47,808 nt of DNA from Clostridiales bacterium (GCA_031263985.1 JAISER010000061.1:1-47808); one strand, 5' to 3'. Positions 1-8,613 are shown, numbered from the stretch's first letter. Made by a program: numbers and translations. The notes: generated by a model from the sequence alone, not told the origin.

Positions 1-420
1 TTTTTGAAGGAGGTTTGGAGGAAACTTTTTCTCGAAAAAGTTTCCTCCAAAAGAAATCTCTAGCTTTTCTCGACCTCTCTTCAAAAAACTTTCGTCCGGG
101 AAAAATAGGTTATAGCCAAATTGGCGCTGAAACTTCGAGAGAACTTTTTTTAATCTTTCTCAAAAAACGGAGCAAAGCGAAGTTTTTGGATAAAAGCTTT
201 TTGAAGGAGGTTCGGAGGAAACTTTTTCTCGAAAAAGTTTCCTCCAAAAGAAATCTCCAGCTACTCTCAACCTCTTTTAAAGGCGCTGAAACTTCGAGAG
301 AACATTTTTTTTAATTTTTCTCAAAAAAACGGAGCGAAGCGCAGTTTTTGGATAAAAGCTTTTTGAAGGAGGTTTGGAGGAAACTTTTTCTCGAAAAAGT
401 TTCCTCCAAAGAAATCTTTA
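1..420. repeat. Family C hairpin repeats, left cluster (three copies)
   Basis: Three imperfect direct repeats spaced about 197 and 161 bases apart. Each carries a perfect inverted repeat: 14-51 (17-bp stem, loop CTCG), 214-245 (14-bp stem) and 373-410 (17-bp stem). The core arm is GGAGGAAACTTTTT and its partner AAAAAGTTTCCTCC. Each copy is preceded by a conserved TTTTTGAAGGAGG block. The same hairpin occurs in the array at 33.7-34.4 kb. An open frame crosses this stretch but is low-complexity repeat translation, so I do not call a gene. Apart from the repeats I see nothing else before the gene at 475. Confidence 0.85.
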
Positions 421-474
421 AAAAATTTCAGCCACGCGCTCTAAACCAGCGCATTAATATTAGGAGGCGCGCGT

Positions 475-1575
475 TTGAATAAACATTTAATTTCATGGGC
501 TTTAGTTTTTGTCGTCATGCCGTTGTCGTCATGCGAGGTTATCCGCTCTTCGCAACCGGCGGAATTCAAGATTGAAGAGGCCGATTTTGAACGCGATGGC
601 GAACAATGGGCGAATGAAGCGTTCAATAACGCGCCCGAGCAAGAATTAGCCTTGGCGGAAAACAATCTTACAGGCCTCATGACCGACGAGGAAACGGCGG
701 CGCGCAGACCAGTCGCGGTGGTAATCAACAATTTAAAAAAGGCTCTTCCCCAAAGCGGCGTATCAAAAGCCGATATCATATACGAAGTTTTGGCCGAAGG
801 CGATATCACACGCCTTGTGGCGGTGTTCAAAGATATGTCTTCGGAGAAGATAGGACCCGTCAGAAGCGCGCGCGATTATTTCTTAGCCTTCGCATTTGAT
901 AACGGCGCCATTTTCGCGCACCACGGAGGCAGTCCGGCGGCTTATTCCCTAATAACGCGTTCGTCGGCGGATAACATTGACGGCATGTACGCGAGCGACG
1001 CGTTTTGGCGCGACCCGTCGCGCTTATCTGTCGCCGGCATGTACGAACACAGTTCGTACACCGATGGGCGAAGACTTGTCGAAAAAATAAACAATGAAAA
1101 TTACCTGAATATCGCGACAGGCGATTCGCCTTTTAATTTTAAGGATATCGAAAAAACCGAGGTATATCAGACCATCGCGATTACATATTCAAAAGGCTAT
1201 GTAAGACGCTTTGAATACGACGCCGACAGCGGCCTGTATCTTGCGTTCAATGGCGATGACGCGCTTATTGACGAAGAAACGGGGGAACAGCTCTCCGTGG
1301 CGAACGTGATCGCGCAATTCGCCGAAATGCATGTGATACAGGGCGACGCGGCCGGACGGCGAGCCGTGCGTCTGACTGGCGACGGCAAGGGTTTTTTGTT
1401 CACCAACGGCTTTACGTCGCCGCTGACCTGGCGAAAAGAGCGGTTGGACGACGCTACAATGTGGTTTGACGGAAATGGCGATAAACTTACGGTAAGCGCG
1501 GGTAAGACATGGATAAACGTTTATAACGGCGAGGTTATCGTTGAAACCGGCAAGAAGGCGGTGTTTCGCAAGTGA
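475..1575 (+). CDS. DUF3048 (YerB-like) secreted lipoprotein
   Basis: The protein has 366 residues. The N-terminus is a lipoprotein signal ending in a lipobox (LSSC, Cys20), so it should be anchored on the outer face of the membrane. The body matches the DUF3048 family (B. subtilis YerB) in features such as RRPVAVVINNLKKALPQSG near residue 80, DIIYEVLAEGDITRLVAVF, and KIGPVRSARDYF followed by an AHHGGSPAAY segment. The family is common in Bacillota and its biochemical role is not established. The start is TTG, chosen because AGGAGG lies at 462-467 at normal spacing. The stop overlaps the next start (GTGA), so the two genes are translationally coupled. Confidence 0.88.
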   Translation: MNKHLISWALVFVVMPLSSCEVIRSSQPAEFKIEEADFERDGEQWANEAFNNAPEQELALAENNLTGLMTDEETAARRPVAVVINNLKKALPQSGVSKADIIYEVLAEGDITRLVAVFKDMSSEKIGPVRSARDYFLAFAFDNGAIFAHHGGSPAAYSLITRSSADNIDGMYASDAFWRDPSRLSVAGMYEHSSYTDGRRLVEKINNENYLNIATGDSPFNFKDIEKTEVYQTIAITYSKGYVRRFEYDADSGLYLAFNGDDALIDEETGEQLSVANVIAQFAEMHVIQGDAAGRRAVRLTGDGKGFLFTNGFTSPLTWRKERLDDATMWFDGNGDKLTVSAGKTWINVYNGEVIVETGKKAVFRK

Positions 1576-2129
1576 CGTGGCAAGAGCTTGAAAGCCTGTG
1601 CATGGCGTGTGAGATGTGTCCGCTTAGCAAAGGCAGAACGAATGTAGTTTTCGGCGTGGGAAATAGACAGTCTGAAATCATGTTTGTCGGCGAAGGACCG
1701 GGCTATCACGAAGATATGCGCGGCGAGCCGTTCGTGGGCGCGGCCGGACAACTTTTGGACAAAATGCTCGCGGCCATAGACCTGGACAGACGGGCCGCGT
1801 ACATAGCCAATATTGTGAAGTGCCGTCCGCCCGGTAACCGCGACCCGCTTTCAGAAGAGCAAAACGCCTGCCTTTATTGGCTTCGGCGCCAGTTCGCGCT
1901 TATCCGCCCGAAAATCATCGTATGCCTTGGGCGCGTCGCCGCGCGGGCAATAATTGACCAAAATTTCAAAATTACGCGTGAGCGCGGCGTGTGGTTTGAA
2001 CGAAAAGGCGTACATATCATCGCCACGTTCCATCCGTCGGCGATTTTGCGCGATGAAGAAAAAAAACGGCCGGCGTGGGAGGATTTTAAATCCATACGCG
2101 ATAAGATTAAACTCCTGGCTCGGACGTAA
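1572..2129 (+). CDS. Type 4 (Fe-S) uracil-DNA glycosylase
   Basis: The product has 185 residues, the usual size for family 4 uracil-DNA glycosylases, which cut uracil from DNA to begin base excision repair. Four cysteines fit the iron-sulfur site of the family: Cys13 and Cys16 before GRTNVVFG, Cys84 in VKCRPPGNRDP and Cys100. Motif A reads GEGPGYHEDMRGEPFVGAAG (residues 40-59). Motif B is the HPSAILRD segment near residue 154. The start is a GTG overlapping the stop of the upstream lipoprotein gene by four bases. It sits just before era, so this cluster combines DNA repair with ribosome assembly. Confidence 0.93.
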   Translation: MTWQELESLCMACEMCPLSKGRTNVVFGVGNRQSEIMFVGEGPGYHEDMRGEPFVGAAGQLLDKMLAAIDLDRRAAYIANIVKCRPPGNRDPLSEEQNACLYWLRRQFALIRPKIIVCLGRVAARAIIDQNFKITRERGVWFERKGVHIIATFHPSAILRDEEKKRPAWEDFKSIRDKIKLLART

Positions 2130-2148
2130 CGAAAGAAGAGATTACGCA

Positions 2149-3051
2149 GTGGACAAGTATAAATCGGGTTTCGTCACAATTATGGGAAGAGCGAACGTCG
2201 GAAAGTCTACGCTGATGAACCGCTTTGTCGGTCAAAAGGTGTCTATAGTCACTCATAAGCCGCAAACGACGCGCCGGAAAATACAGGCGACGTTCACCGG
2301 CGAAGACTTTCAGGTCATTTTCATCGATACGCCCGGGTTTCACGAGCCTAAATCAAAACTAGGCGAATATATGATAAAATCAGCCGAACGCTCACTTTCC
2401 GGGGTTGACGTAATATTATATTTGACGGATCCTTACGCCAAAATAAACGCGGATAACGCGGTTATCCTTCAAAAGCTTGAAAACGTGAAAATACCTGTGA
2501 TTCTGGTAATAAATAAGATTGATACGATACGAAAACCGGAGATTTTGCCGATAATCGACGCCTATTCCTCGCGCCGTGAGTTTAACGAAATCATACCCGC
2601 TTCCGCCCTGACTGGCGAAAACGCCGGCGTCGTTTTTGAAGCCATAAAAAAATATCTGCCCGAGGGACCTATGTACTTCCCCGCGAATACCCTTACCGAT
2701 CAGCCGGAAAGACTTATCGCCGCTGAAATAATACGTGAAAAAGCCCTTATAACGCTCCAGGACGAGGTGCCTCACGGGATCGCCGTGGATGTGACGTCCA
2801 TGAAAATAAGAGACGGAAAAGACTTTTTCGATATTGAAGCCGTATTATACTGTGAACGCGAGTCGCAAAAAGGGATCGTCATAGGCAAAAACGGCATGAT
2901 GCTGCGTGAAATCGGACGCAGGGCGCGTCCGGAGATAGAGCGGCTGCTTGACGCGCGCGTGCATCTGTCCCTTTGGCTGAAAGTGAAAAAAGACTGGCGC
3001 GACAATAATGTCAATATGCGTCGTTTTGGCTATGATTTAGGCGATATATGA
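2149..3051 (+). CDS. era: GTPase Era
   Basis: The product is a 300-residue Ras-like GTPase that binds 16S rRNA and helps assemble the 30S subunit. The P-loop GRANVGKS is at residues 13-20, followed by the switch region KPQTTRR, the G3 motif DTPGF and the G4 motif NKID. A C-terminal KH RNA-binding domain is marked by GIVIGKNGMMLREIG. An in-frame extension upstream to 1954 would overlap the glycosylase gene and does not resemble Era. I therefore use the GTG at 2149, which has a purine-rich AAAGAAGAG about eight bases upstream and gives the standard N-terminus. YqzL and RecO follow, the usual Bacillota order. Confidence 0.95.
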   Translation: MDKYKSGFVTIMGRANVGKSTLMNRFVGQKVSIVTHKPQTTRRKIQATFTGEDFQVIFIDTPGFHEPKSKLGEYMIKSAERSLSGVDVILYLTDPYAKINADNAVILQKLENVKIPVILVINKIDTIRKPEILPIIDAYSSRREFNEIIPASALTGENAGVVFEAIKKYLPEGPMYFPANTLTDQPERLIAAEIIREKALITLQDEVPHGIAVDVTSMKIRDGKDFFDIEAVLYCERESQKGIVIGKNGMMLREIGRRARPEIERLLDARVHLSLWLKVKKDWRDNNVNMRRFGYDLGDI

Positions 3052-3221
3052 CTTTTTGAGTATTTTATTCTATAAAACGGCGTTTTTGAGGTCGCGTTTT
3101 TACGCTATAGCGTGATCGACCGTGATCCAGCGGAGACTCCGACGCGAAACCATTTTGAATAAAAGCTCGACTAAAGGAAAGGCTAAATATATCTATTACA
3201 ATAAAAACGACTCGATTTTTG

Positions 3222-3303
3222 TAAGAGCCTGTTCAAGATCTTGCTCTTAGCGGATTTTTTGTGATGATTTTTCACCAAGCGCGGATCGCTGAACAAGCTC
3301 TAA
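3222..3303 (-). mobile_element. Family A miniature inverted-repeat element, copy A1 (internally deleted)
   Basis: About 80 bases flanked by TAAGAGCCTGTTCAAGATC and its imperfect complement ending CAAGCTCTAAG. The left half, including the TTAGCGGATTTTTT block, matches the reverse complement of the right end of copies A2, A3 and A5. A1 is therefore in the opposite orientation and has lost most of the centre. It fills the era-yqzL gap; I see no other feature in 3052-3350 except the Shine-Dalgarno of yqzL. Confidence 0.75.
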
Positions 3304-3350
3304 GGAAAATTAAGAAATAAACGGCATAATATGTTTGAGGGGGAATTTAC

Positions 3351-3482
3351 ATGGCTATAGATGAATTTTGCTGGAATCTGTTTGAAGTAAGCGGCGCTTT
3401 GGACGCGTACCTGAATTATACGAGCGTTAAAAATCGACAAGGATTCTCGAATAATAGGGATGACATAAATGGCTTCGGTTAA
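3351..3482 (+). CDS. yqzL: YqzL-like small protein
   Basis: A 43-residue open frame preceded by a strong GAGGGGG Shine-Dalgarno. The segment FCWNLFEVSGALDAYLNY (residues 6-23) matches the Trp/Phe-rich signature of the YqzL family, which sits between era and recO in Bacillus and many Clostridia. Its function is unknown. The last 14 bases overlap recO, which implies coupled translation. The tail after residue 26 looks unconstrained. Position, ribosome site and motif together make it a real gene despite its size. Confidence 0.82.
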   Translation: MAIDEFCWNLFEVSGALDAYLNYTSVKNRQGFSNNRDDINGFG

Positions 3483-4107
3483 AGGCCGGGGCGTCGTTAT
3501 CGCTGAAAACGCGTTCGGTGACTCCGACAGACGCGTTACGGCTTTAATAAAAGACTATGGAAAGCTGACGGCTTCCGCCAAAGGCGCCAGAAAGGCGGGT
3601 AGCAAATTCTTGGCGGGAACGCAGCTTTTTACATACGCTGATTTTGTTTTTTACGACGGAGGAACATTTTATTCAATTAGCTCTGTAGATATCATCCAAA
3701 ATTTTCACGACTTAAGAAATGACTATGACTGTTTTTGCATGGCGTCTTATTTCGCGGAGATAGCGGGCGCTTTTACGGTTAGCGATGAACCGGCGAACGA
3801 CATTTTGGCGTTGACGCTTATCGCGTTCGCGCGTTTGTCAAAATTGGGCGCGCCGTCGGTTCAAGAGCGCGCTGTTTTCGAACTCAAACTTTTGCAATTC
3901 GCCGGACTGTCGCCGGAATGGCCGGTCTCGCAAGAAGCGTTTGCGCCGCGGAGCGTCCGTGACGCGATTCTTCGCGCGTTGAGCGGTTCTTCCAAGGACG
4001 CGTTTGACCTTAATATGTCACGGGAAACGGCGGGAGGCATTATGCGTTTCACTGAGCGGCTGATAAAGCGAAATGTCCCTTACATTAAAAGTCTGAAATT
4101 TTTATGA
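3469..4107 (+). CDS. recO: DNA repair protein RecO (short form)
   Basis: RecO helps load RecA on SSB-coated single strands in the RecFOR pathway and anneals complementary strands. The first 80 residues are the OB-fold (KGRGVVIAENAFGDSDRRVT, then KDYGKLTASAKGARK). The helical part follows, with the typical YFAEIAGAF and FELKLLQFAGLSPE segments. The product is 212 residues against about 240-255 for most family members. The zinc-finger block that normally follows the FELKLL-type helix is absent: there are no cysteines between about residue 140 and the C-terminus. The start ATG lies inside yqzL. Confidence 0.88.
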   Translation: MASVKGRGVVIAENAFGDSDRRVTALIKDYGKLTASAKGARKAGSKFLAGTQLFTYADFVFYDGGTFYSISSVDIIQNFHDLRNDYDCFCMASYFAEIAGAFTVSDEPANDILALTLIAFARLSKLGAPSVQERAVFELKLLQFAGLSPEWPVSQEAFAPRSVRDAILRALSGSSKDAFDLNMSRETAGGIMRFTERLIKRNVPYIKSLKFL

Positions 4108-4140
4108 TAACGATGCGATATAACTGCGGAGGAAAAGCAT

Positions 4141-5235
4141 ATGGAAAACGAAAAGCTCAAGATTTTGAAAATGCTTGAAAGCGGAAAAATTACAGCGGAT
4201 GAAGCCGCGCGTCTGCTGGAAACCTCAAGGGAAAACGGTGGTTCGTCTTATTCTTCCGGTTCGTCTTATTCTTCCGGATCGCCGACCCAGCGAGAAAGCT
4301 ATCGGTCGCCGTCGGGCGATTTCGCGGACGAGCTTGGGAAAAAGATAAACGCGTTCGCTAAAGATTGGGAGCCGCGTATAACTAAATTCACGGAAACGAT
4401 TGTCGGTAAGACCGCCGACATGGCGGATAAGTTCGCGCACGGACGCTCCGCGGAGCGCGATCGTTCCTCGGCGCGTAAAGACGTCTCTTCGCCTTCGGCG
4501 TATAAGGAGCGCGTCCTGGAAAGCGTCGTGTCAGGCATTGGCGGCGAATTGCATATAGGCGGCTTTAACGGCAACGTGCGTGTAAAAGGCTATAACGGCG
4601 ATAAGATATCCATAAAAGCGTTTTTCACAGGCGGCGGCGATATGTCTGACATGTCCATCATACAGCTTGGCGCCAAATATTTGCTTAAATATGACTCGGC
4701 GGACTTCGCTTCGGTGTCAGCGGATGTCTACGCTCCGGAAAGCATGTTCGACGTAATACGCGTCACTACGACTAACGGCGAGATAGACGCGTCGTCGTTT
4801 AAAACGAAACGCTTTGAATGCCGCGGGGAAAACGGCTGCGTCACTTTATCCGGCCTGAAGTCCGAGGTGATCATAGCTGAGAATTTCAACGGTTTCGTGA
4901 ATATAGACGGCGTAAACGCGAAACAGCTTAAAACCGTCACGACAAACGGCGGCATATCCGTTGTCGCTTATGGCTTTTCCGGATTTTCGGAATATACGTG
5001 GAGTTTTGAAACGAGCAACGGGAAAATCACCGCGAATTTGCCGTCCAGCCCTAATATAGGCTACCGCTTAAGCGCCGGTTCCGCTTTGGGGACGGTCGAT
5101 GTCGGGCTTATAGGGCTAGATTATTCGCGCAAGGAAAGCTCACGCATAGAGGCGCGAACGCTGAATTTCGGTTCCGCCGCCGGTAATGTCACGATTAATT
5201 TTGAAACGTCCAACGCGCCTATTGTAATCAGTTGA
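4141..5235 (+). CDS. SHOCT-like / DUF4097 protein (YvlB type)
   Basis: The 364-residue product starts with a short helical hairpin (EKLKILKMLESGKITADEAA, residues 4-23) typical of the YvlB/SHOCT-like N-terminal domain. A Ser/Gly/Tyr-rich linker follows, including a directly repeated SSYSSG. From about residue 125 to the end is a beta-helix-like DUF4097 region with repeated TTNG, ENGCVTL and TSNG turns. No signal peptide or membrane segment is visible, so it is probably cytoplasmic or membrane-associated through partners. Family members are often linked to envelope-stress operons; the precise role here is unknown. A good GCGGAGG Shine-Dalgarno precedes the ATG. It lies 33 bases after recO, and a terminator follows. 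Confidence 0.8.
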   Translation: MENEKLKILKMLESGKITADEAARLLETSRENGGSSYSSGSSYSSGSPTQRESYRSPSGDFADELGKKINAFAKDWEPRITKFTETIVGKTADMADKFAHGRSAERDRSSARKDVSSPSAYKERVLESVVSGIGGELHIGGFNGNVRVKGYNGDKISIKAFFTGGGDMSDMSIIQLGAKYLLKYDSADFASVSADVYAPESMFDVIRVTTTNGEIDASSFKTKRFECRGENGCVTLSGLKSEVIIAENFNGFVNIDGVNAKQLKTVTTNGGISVVAYGFSGFSEYTWSFETSNGKITANLPSSPNIGYRLSAGSALGTVDVGLIGLDYSRKESSRIEARTLNFGSAAGNVTINFETSNAPIVIS

Positions 5236-5297
5236 CACATCGCTCTTTTTAATTTTCCCAGGCCTCTTTGTAACTTGAAAACCATCGATACGAATAG

Positions 5298-5337
5298 GGT
5301 TTAGAGAAACCTTTAATGTTTCTCCGAACCTTTTTTT
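5298..5337 (+). terminator. Rho-independent terminator after the DUF4097 gene
   Basis: GGTT-TA-GAGAAAC pairs with GTTTCTC-CG-AACC around a seven-base loop and is followed by seven T. It closes the era/recO/DUF4097 group. Confidence 0.8.
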
Positions 5338-5437
5338 AGTCACAAGCGATTCTTATCGGCGCACGGCGAACATTACGCTGTTTTTCGTATGTCCATATTT
5401 TTCATATTCTTTATGAAAAAATTGTGAAATATTTATA

Positions 5438-5465
5438 TTGCAATAAACACAATATGTAGTATAAT
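5438..5465 (+). promoter_or_regulatory. nrdDG promoter with an NrdR box
   Basis: TTGCAA (5438-5443) and TATAAT (5460-5465) are separated by 16 bases. ACACAATATGTAGTAT at 5447-5462 fits the NrdR-box consensus (acaCwAtATaTwGtgt) closely and lies between -35 and -10, where a repressor would block polymerase. A weaker AT-rich half-match at about 5424-5439 could be the partner site that NrdR usually needs. NrdR itself is not in the window. The rest of 5236-5538 holds the upstream terminator and a roughly 70-base leader ending in the GAAGGAG ribosome site. Confidence 0.72.
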
Positions 5466-5538
5466 TGAACTTACCAATACCCAGATGTGGCGAGAACATC
5501 TGATTTGTTCGCGCAAATAAGCTGAAGGAGAATTTATT

Positions 5539-7938
5539 ATGATGGTGTTAAAACAGGAAGAGAATTTAATTACTAGGATTATTAAACGCGACGGCAGAGA
5601 AGTTCCTTTTGATGAGGAAAGGATAGTCGAGGCGATTAAAAAAAGTTTCCAAGCCAGCGGGGATTACAGAAGCTACGCCCATTACAAAAGTATAGCCGAC
5701 GATGTTGTGAGGAAGCTTTATTTGAAGAACACGCTCGCTCCAACGGTCGAACAGGTGCAGGATATCGTTGAGGAAACCCTGATACAAAAAAATCACGCCT
5801 CCGTAGCGAAAAATTATATCATATACAGGCTGGGAAGAAGCAGAATCAGAGAAATGAATACGCGCCTGATGCGGATATATGAGGATATAACGTTTAAAGA
5901 CTCCAAAGACAGCGATATAAAGCGGGAAAACGCGAATGTAAATTGCGACACCGCTATGGGCGCCATGCTTAAATACGGCTCGGAAGGCGCGAAGCAATTT
6001 TACGAAATGTATGTTCTGAACCCGGAACACGGAAAAGCTCATAAAGACGGCGACATACATATCCACGATTTAGACTTTTTAACGATGACGACTACTTGCT
6101 GCCAAATCGATTTGTTAAAGTTGTTTAAGGGCGGATTTTCAACAGGTCATGGCGCGCTTAGGGAGCCTAACGACATATTGAGCTATTCCGCGCTCGCTTG
6201 CATTGCCGTCCAGTCAAACCAGAATGACCAGCATGGCGGCCAGAGCGTAGCGAATTTTGACTACGGTCTGGCGCCAGGCGTTACAAAGACGTTTATAAAA
6301 CAATACAGAATGGATTTAGGGAAATCTTTTCAATTGCTGGCCGGGTTGCGAGACATGGAAGAAGAAATAAAGTCTGTTCAAGATTCCATCCTGAAAAAAG
6401 GCGTTCCGCTTAAATTGGAGGACTGTGAAAAATATTTGGACGAAGAGCGGCGATATTGGGTTGAGTTTTTTGGATCCGAAAAAGAACCGTCGTTAAATAT
6501 GAGCGGGGATATAGAAAAACTGATTTGCGAATGCCAAACGTTCGCTGTGCGCAGCGCGCGAAAATCGACTGACAGGCTGACCTTCCAGGCTATGGAAGCG
6601 TTGATACACAACCTGAACACGATGCATTCGAGAGCGGGCGCGCAGACCCCTTTTTCATCCATTAATTACGGAATGGATACGTCCGCGGAAGGCAGAATGG
6701 TTGTAAAAAACGTTTTGCTTGCGCTTGAACGCGGGCTTGGCAACGGGGAGACGCCTATTTTTCCTATCCACATATTCAGGGTTAAGGAAGGGGTGAATTA
6801 TAACGAAGGCGAGCCGAACTACGATTTATTTAAGCTTGCCTGTAAGGTAAGCGCCAAACGCCTTTTCCCCAATTTTTCTTTCCAAGACGCGCCTTTTAAC
6901 CTCAAATATTATGAAAAAGGCCGGCAGGAGACCGAAATCGCGTATATGGGATGCAGAACCAGGGTAATTTCCAATGTTTTTGACCCGGAGAGAGAAACGA
7001 CTTATGGTCGCGGCAACTTGAGCTTCACTTCCATAAACCTTCCTCGTTTGGGCATAAAGGCTGAAGGCGATATAGATTATTTTTTTAAGTCGCTGGACGA
7101 AATGATAAAATTGTGCGTTGATCAATTGCTTGAGCGCTTTAAGATTCAATGCGGCAAGAGGGTCAGGAACTTTCCATTTTTGATGGGCGAAGGCGTTTGG
7201 ATCGACAGCGAAAAACTGGGGCCTGACGACAGAGCGGAAGAAGTGTTGAAACACGGTACGCTTACGGTAGGTTTTATTGGTCTTGCGGAATGTCTTGTGG
7301 CTCTGGTCGGCCATCACCACGGCGAATCGGAAGAAGCGCGGAAATTGGGCATTTCAATTGTGTCGCACATGAGAAAGCGAATGGATGAGGAAGCGGAAAA
7401 ACGAAAATTGAACTTTAGTCTGATCGCGACGCCGGCGGAGGGTTTGTCGGGCCGCTTTGTAAAGATAGACAGGCGGATTTACGGGCGTATCAAGGGAATA
7501 ACCGATAGAGAATACTATACGAACAGTTTCCATGTCCCTGTATATTATAAAATGACCGCGTTTGAAAAAATAGGAATAGAAGCCCCTTATCATGAGCTTA
7601 CGAACGCGGGCCATATAACCTATGTTGAGTTGGACGGCGACATGGTAAAGAACGTAGAAGCTTTCGAAAGGATAATACGCCATATGAAAGAATCCGGCAT
7701 CGGGTACGGTTCCATTAATCATCCCATAGACAGAGATCCCGTTTGCGGGTATACGGGCATTATCGGGGACGTCTGCCCGAACTGCCAAAGAATAGAGGAC
7801 GACGTTCCTTTTGAACGCATCAGAAGGATAACGGGTTATTTGGTCGGCGCTTTAGACAGATTCAATAACGCGAAGCTTTCTGAAGTTCGCGACAGGGTCA
7901 AACACGGAGTTGAACCGCATGAAAATACGCATAGCTGA
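5539..7938 (+). CDS. nrdD: Anaerobic (class III) ribonucleoside-triphosphate reductase
   Basis: This glycyl-radical enzyme reduces ribonucleotides to deoxyribonucleotides without oxygen. The 799 residues start with an ATP-cone (KRDGREVPFDEERIVEAI, about residues 14-100) that senses ATP/dATP. The catalytic barrel follows, with HIHDLDFL and NLNTMHSRAGAQTPFSSINY. The radical glycine is in RRITGYL (Gly766). A metal site is formed by Cys736, Cys746 and Cys749 (VCGYTGIIGDVCPNC); only three cysteines are visible instead of the usual two CxxC pairs. The start follows GAAGGAG. nrdG overlaps its 3' end, and the two form an operon. Confidence 0.96.
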   Translation: MMVLKQEENLITRIIKRDGREVPFDEERIVEAIKKSFQASGDYRSYAHYKSIADDVVRKLYLKNTLAPTVEQVQDIVEETLIQKNHASVAKNYIIYRLGRSRIREMNTRLMRIYEDITFKDSKDSDIKRENANVNCDTAMGAMLKYGSEGAKQFYEMYVLNPEHGKAHKDGDIHIHDLDFLTMTTTCCQIDLLKLFKGGFSTGHGALREPNDILSYSALACIAVQSNQNDQHGGQSVANFDYGLAPGVTKTFIKQYRMDLGKSFQLLAGLRDMEEEIKSVQDSILKKGVPLKLEDCEKYLDEERRYWVEFFGSEKEPSLNMSGDIEKLICECQTFAVRSARKSTDRLTFQAMEALIHNLNTMHSRAGAQTPFSSINYGMDTSAEGRMVVKNVLLALERGLGNGETPIFPIHIFRVKEGVNYNEGEPNYDLFKLACKVSAKRLFPNFSFQDAPFNLKYYEKGRQETEIAYMGCRTRVISNVFDPERETTYGRGNLSFTSINLPRLGIKAEGDIDYFFKSLDEMIKLCVDQLLERFKIQCGKRVRNFPFLMGEGVWIDSEKLGPDDRAEEVLKHGTLTVGFIGLAECLVALVGHHHGESEEARKLGISIVSHMRKRMDEEAEKRKLNFSLIATPAEGLSGRFVKIDRRIYGRIKGITDREYYTNSFHVPVYYKMTAFEKIGIEAPYHELTNAGHITYVELDGDMVKNVEAFERIIRHMKESGIGYGSINHPIDRDPVCGYTGIIGDVCPNCQRIEDDVPFERIRRITGYLVGALDRFNNAKLSEVRDRVKHGVEPHENTHS

Positions 7939-8416
7939 CATAGTGAACGATTCCATAGTTGACGGGCCGGGCATAAGGCTCGCTGTCTTTACTCAAGGCT
8001 GTTTCCACAATTGCGAAGGCTGCCATAACGCGGCCACGCATGATTTTTATGGCGGAAGACTCATTGATACGGACGATATTATCCAACTGGTCAAAAAAAA
8101 TCCGTTGTTGAGCGGGGTGACTTTTTCCGGCGGCGAGCCTCTTTTGCAGCCGGAAGCGGTCACTGAGGCCGCCCGCGAAATTAAAAGAATGAATTTGACG
8201 GTTTGGATTTACACGGGGTTTACTTGGGAAGAGATTTTACAATCTGAAAACAAAAAAGTTGTTTTAAAATATACGGACGTTTTAGTTGACGGTCGATTTG
8301 AAAAAGACAAAAAAACATTGGATCTAGCCTTCGCGGGTTCTTATAACCAGAGAGTAATTGACGTAAAGCGAAGCGTCTCGCATGGAGAGATCCATGAACT
8401 GGAAAGTTGTTTATAG
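7919..8416 (+). CDS. nrdG: Anaerobic ribonucleotide reductase-activating protein (radical SAM)
   Basis: A 165-residue radical-SAM activase that generates the glycyl radical on NrdD. The SAM cluster cysteines are Cys28, Cys32 and Cys35 in CFHNCEGC. The GGEP motif is SGGEPLLQPEA. I prefer the ATG at 7919 to the TTG at 7910 because GGAG (7906-7909) is nine bases before the ATG but directly abuts the TTG. The gene overlaps nrdD by 20 bases, which favours coupled, balanced synthesis of enzyme and activase. A terminator lies about 85 bases downstream. Confidence 0.95.
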   Translation: MKIRIADIVNDSIVDGPGIRLAVFTQGCFHNCEGCHNAATHDFYGGRLIDTDDIIQLVKKNPLLSGVTFSGGEPLLQPEAVTEAAREIKRMNLTVWIYTGFTWEEILQSENKKVVLKYTDVLVDGRFEKDKKTLDLAFAGSYNQRVIDVKRSVSHGEIHELESCL

Positions 8417-8500
8417 ACGACATTGTTTCATATCTATAATCGTTAATAATTCGCGCGCCGCTATGACCGCCCGCGCCCGCGTATAACCGCTTTGATTCTT

Positions 8501-8530
8501 CCGCGCTTGTCATTCGGCGCGGTTTTTTTA
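8501..8530 (+). terminator. Terminator of nrdDG
   Basis: CCGCGC (8501-8506) pairs with GCGCGG (8517-8522) around a ten-base loop, followed by seven T. Confidence 0.8.
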
Positions 8531-8550
8531 TTTCACATCTTTTTTGGTAT

Positions 8551-8573
8551 TTAGACCTGTCCTGAAACCTGAA
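8551..8573. mobile_element. Solo end of family B miniature element (B1)
   Basis: TTAGACCTGTCCTGAAACCTG matches the terminal repeat of copies B2 and B4, but no element body or second end follows. It is a remnant. The remaining bases of 8417-8768 hold the nrdG terminator and the thrC promoter. Confidence 0.6.
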
Positions 8574-8613
8574 TTTCTTCGTTAAAATAACTGGGTAAAT
8601 TTGCAATAAACTC

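Noticed and set aside
15..314. Open frame of 99 codons in the left repeat cluster
   Set aside because: It is a translation of family C repeats, rich in Lys/Phe/Ser, without a separate start signal; its residues repeat with the DNA.
1..420. CRISPR-like array at the left edge
   Set aside because: Repeats are long, irregular in spacing (197 and 161 bases), palindromic over 28-34 bases, and the between-repeat sequence is itself repeated.
1954..2148. Longer start for era
   Set aside because: It would overlap the glycosylase gene by 176 bases and adds a basic N-terminus that no Era has.
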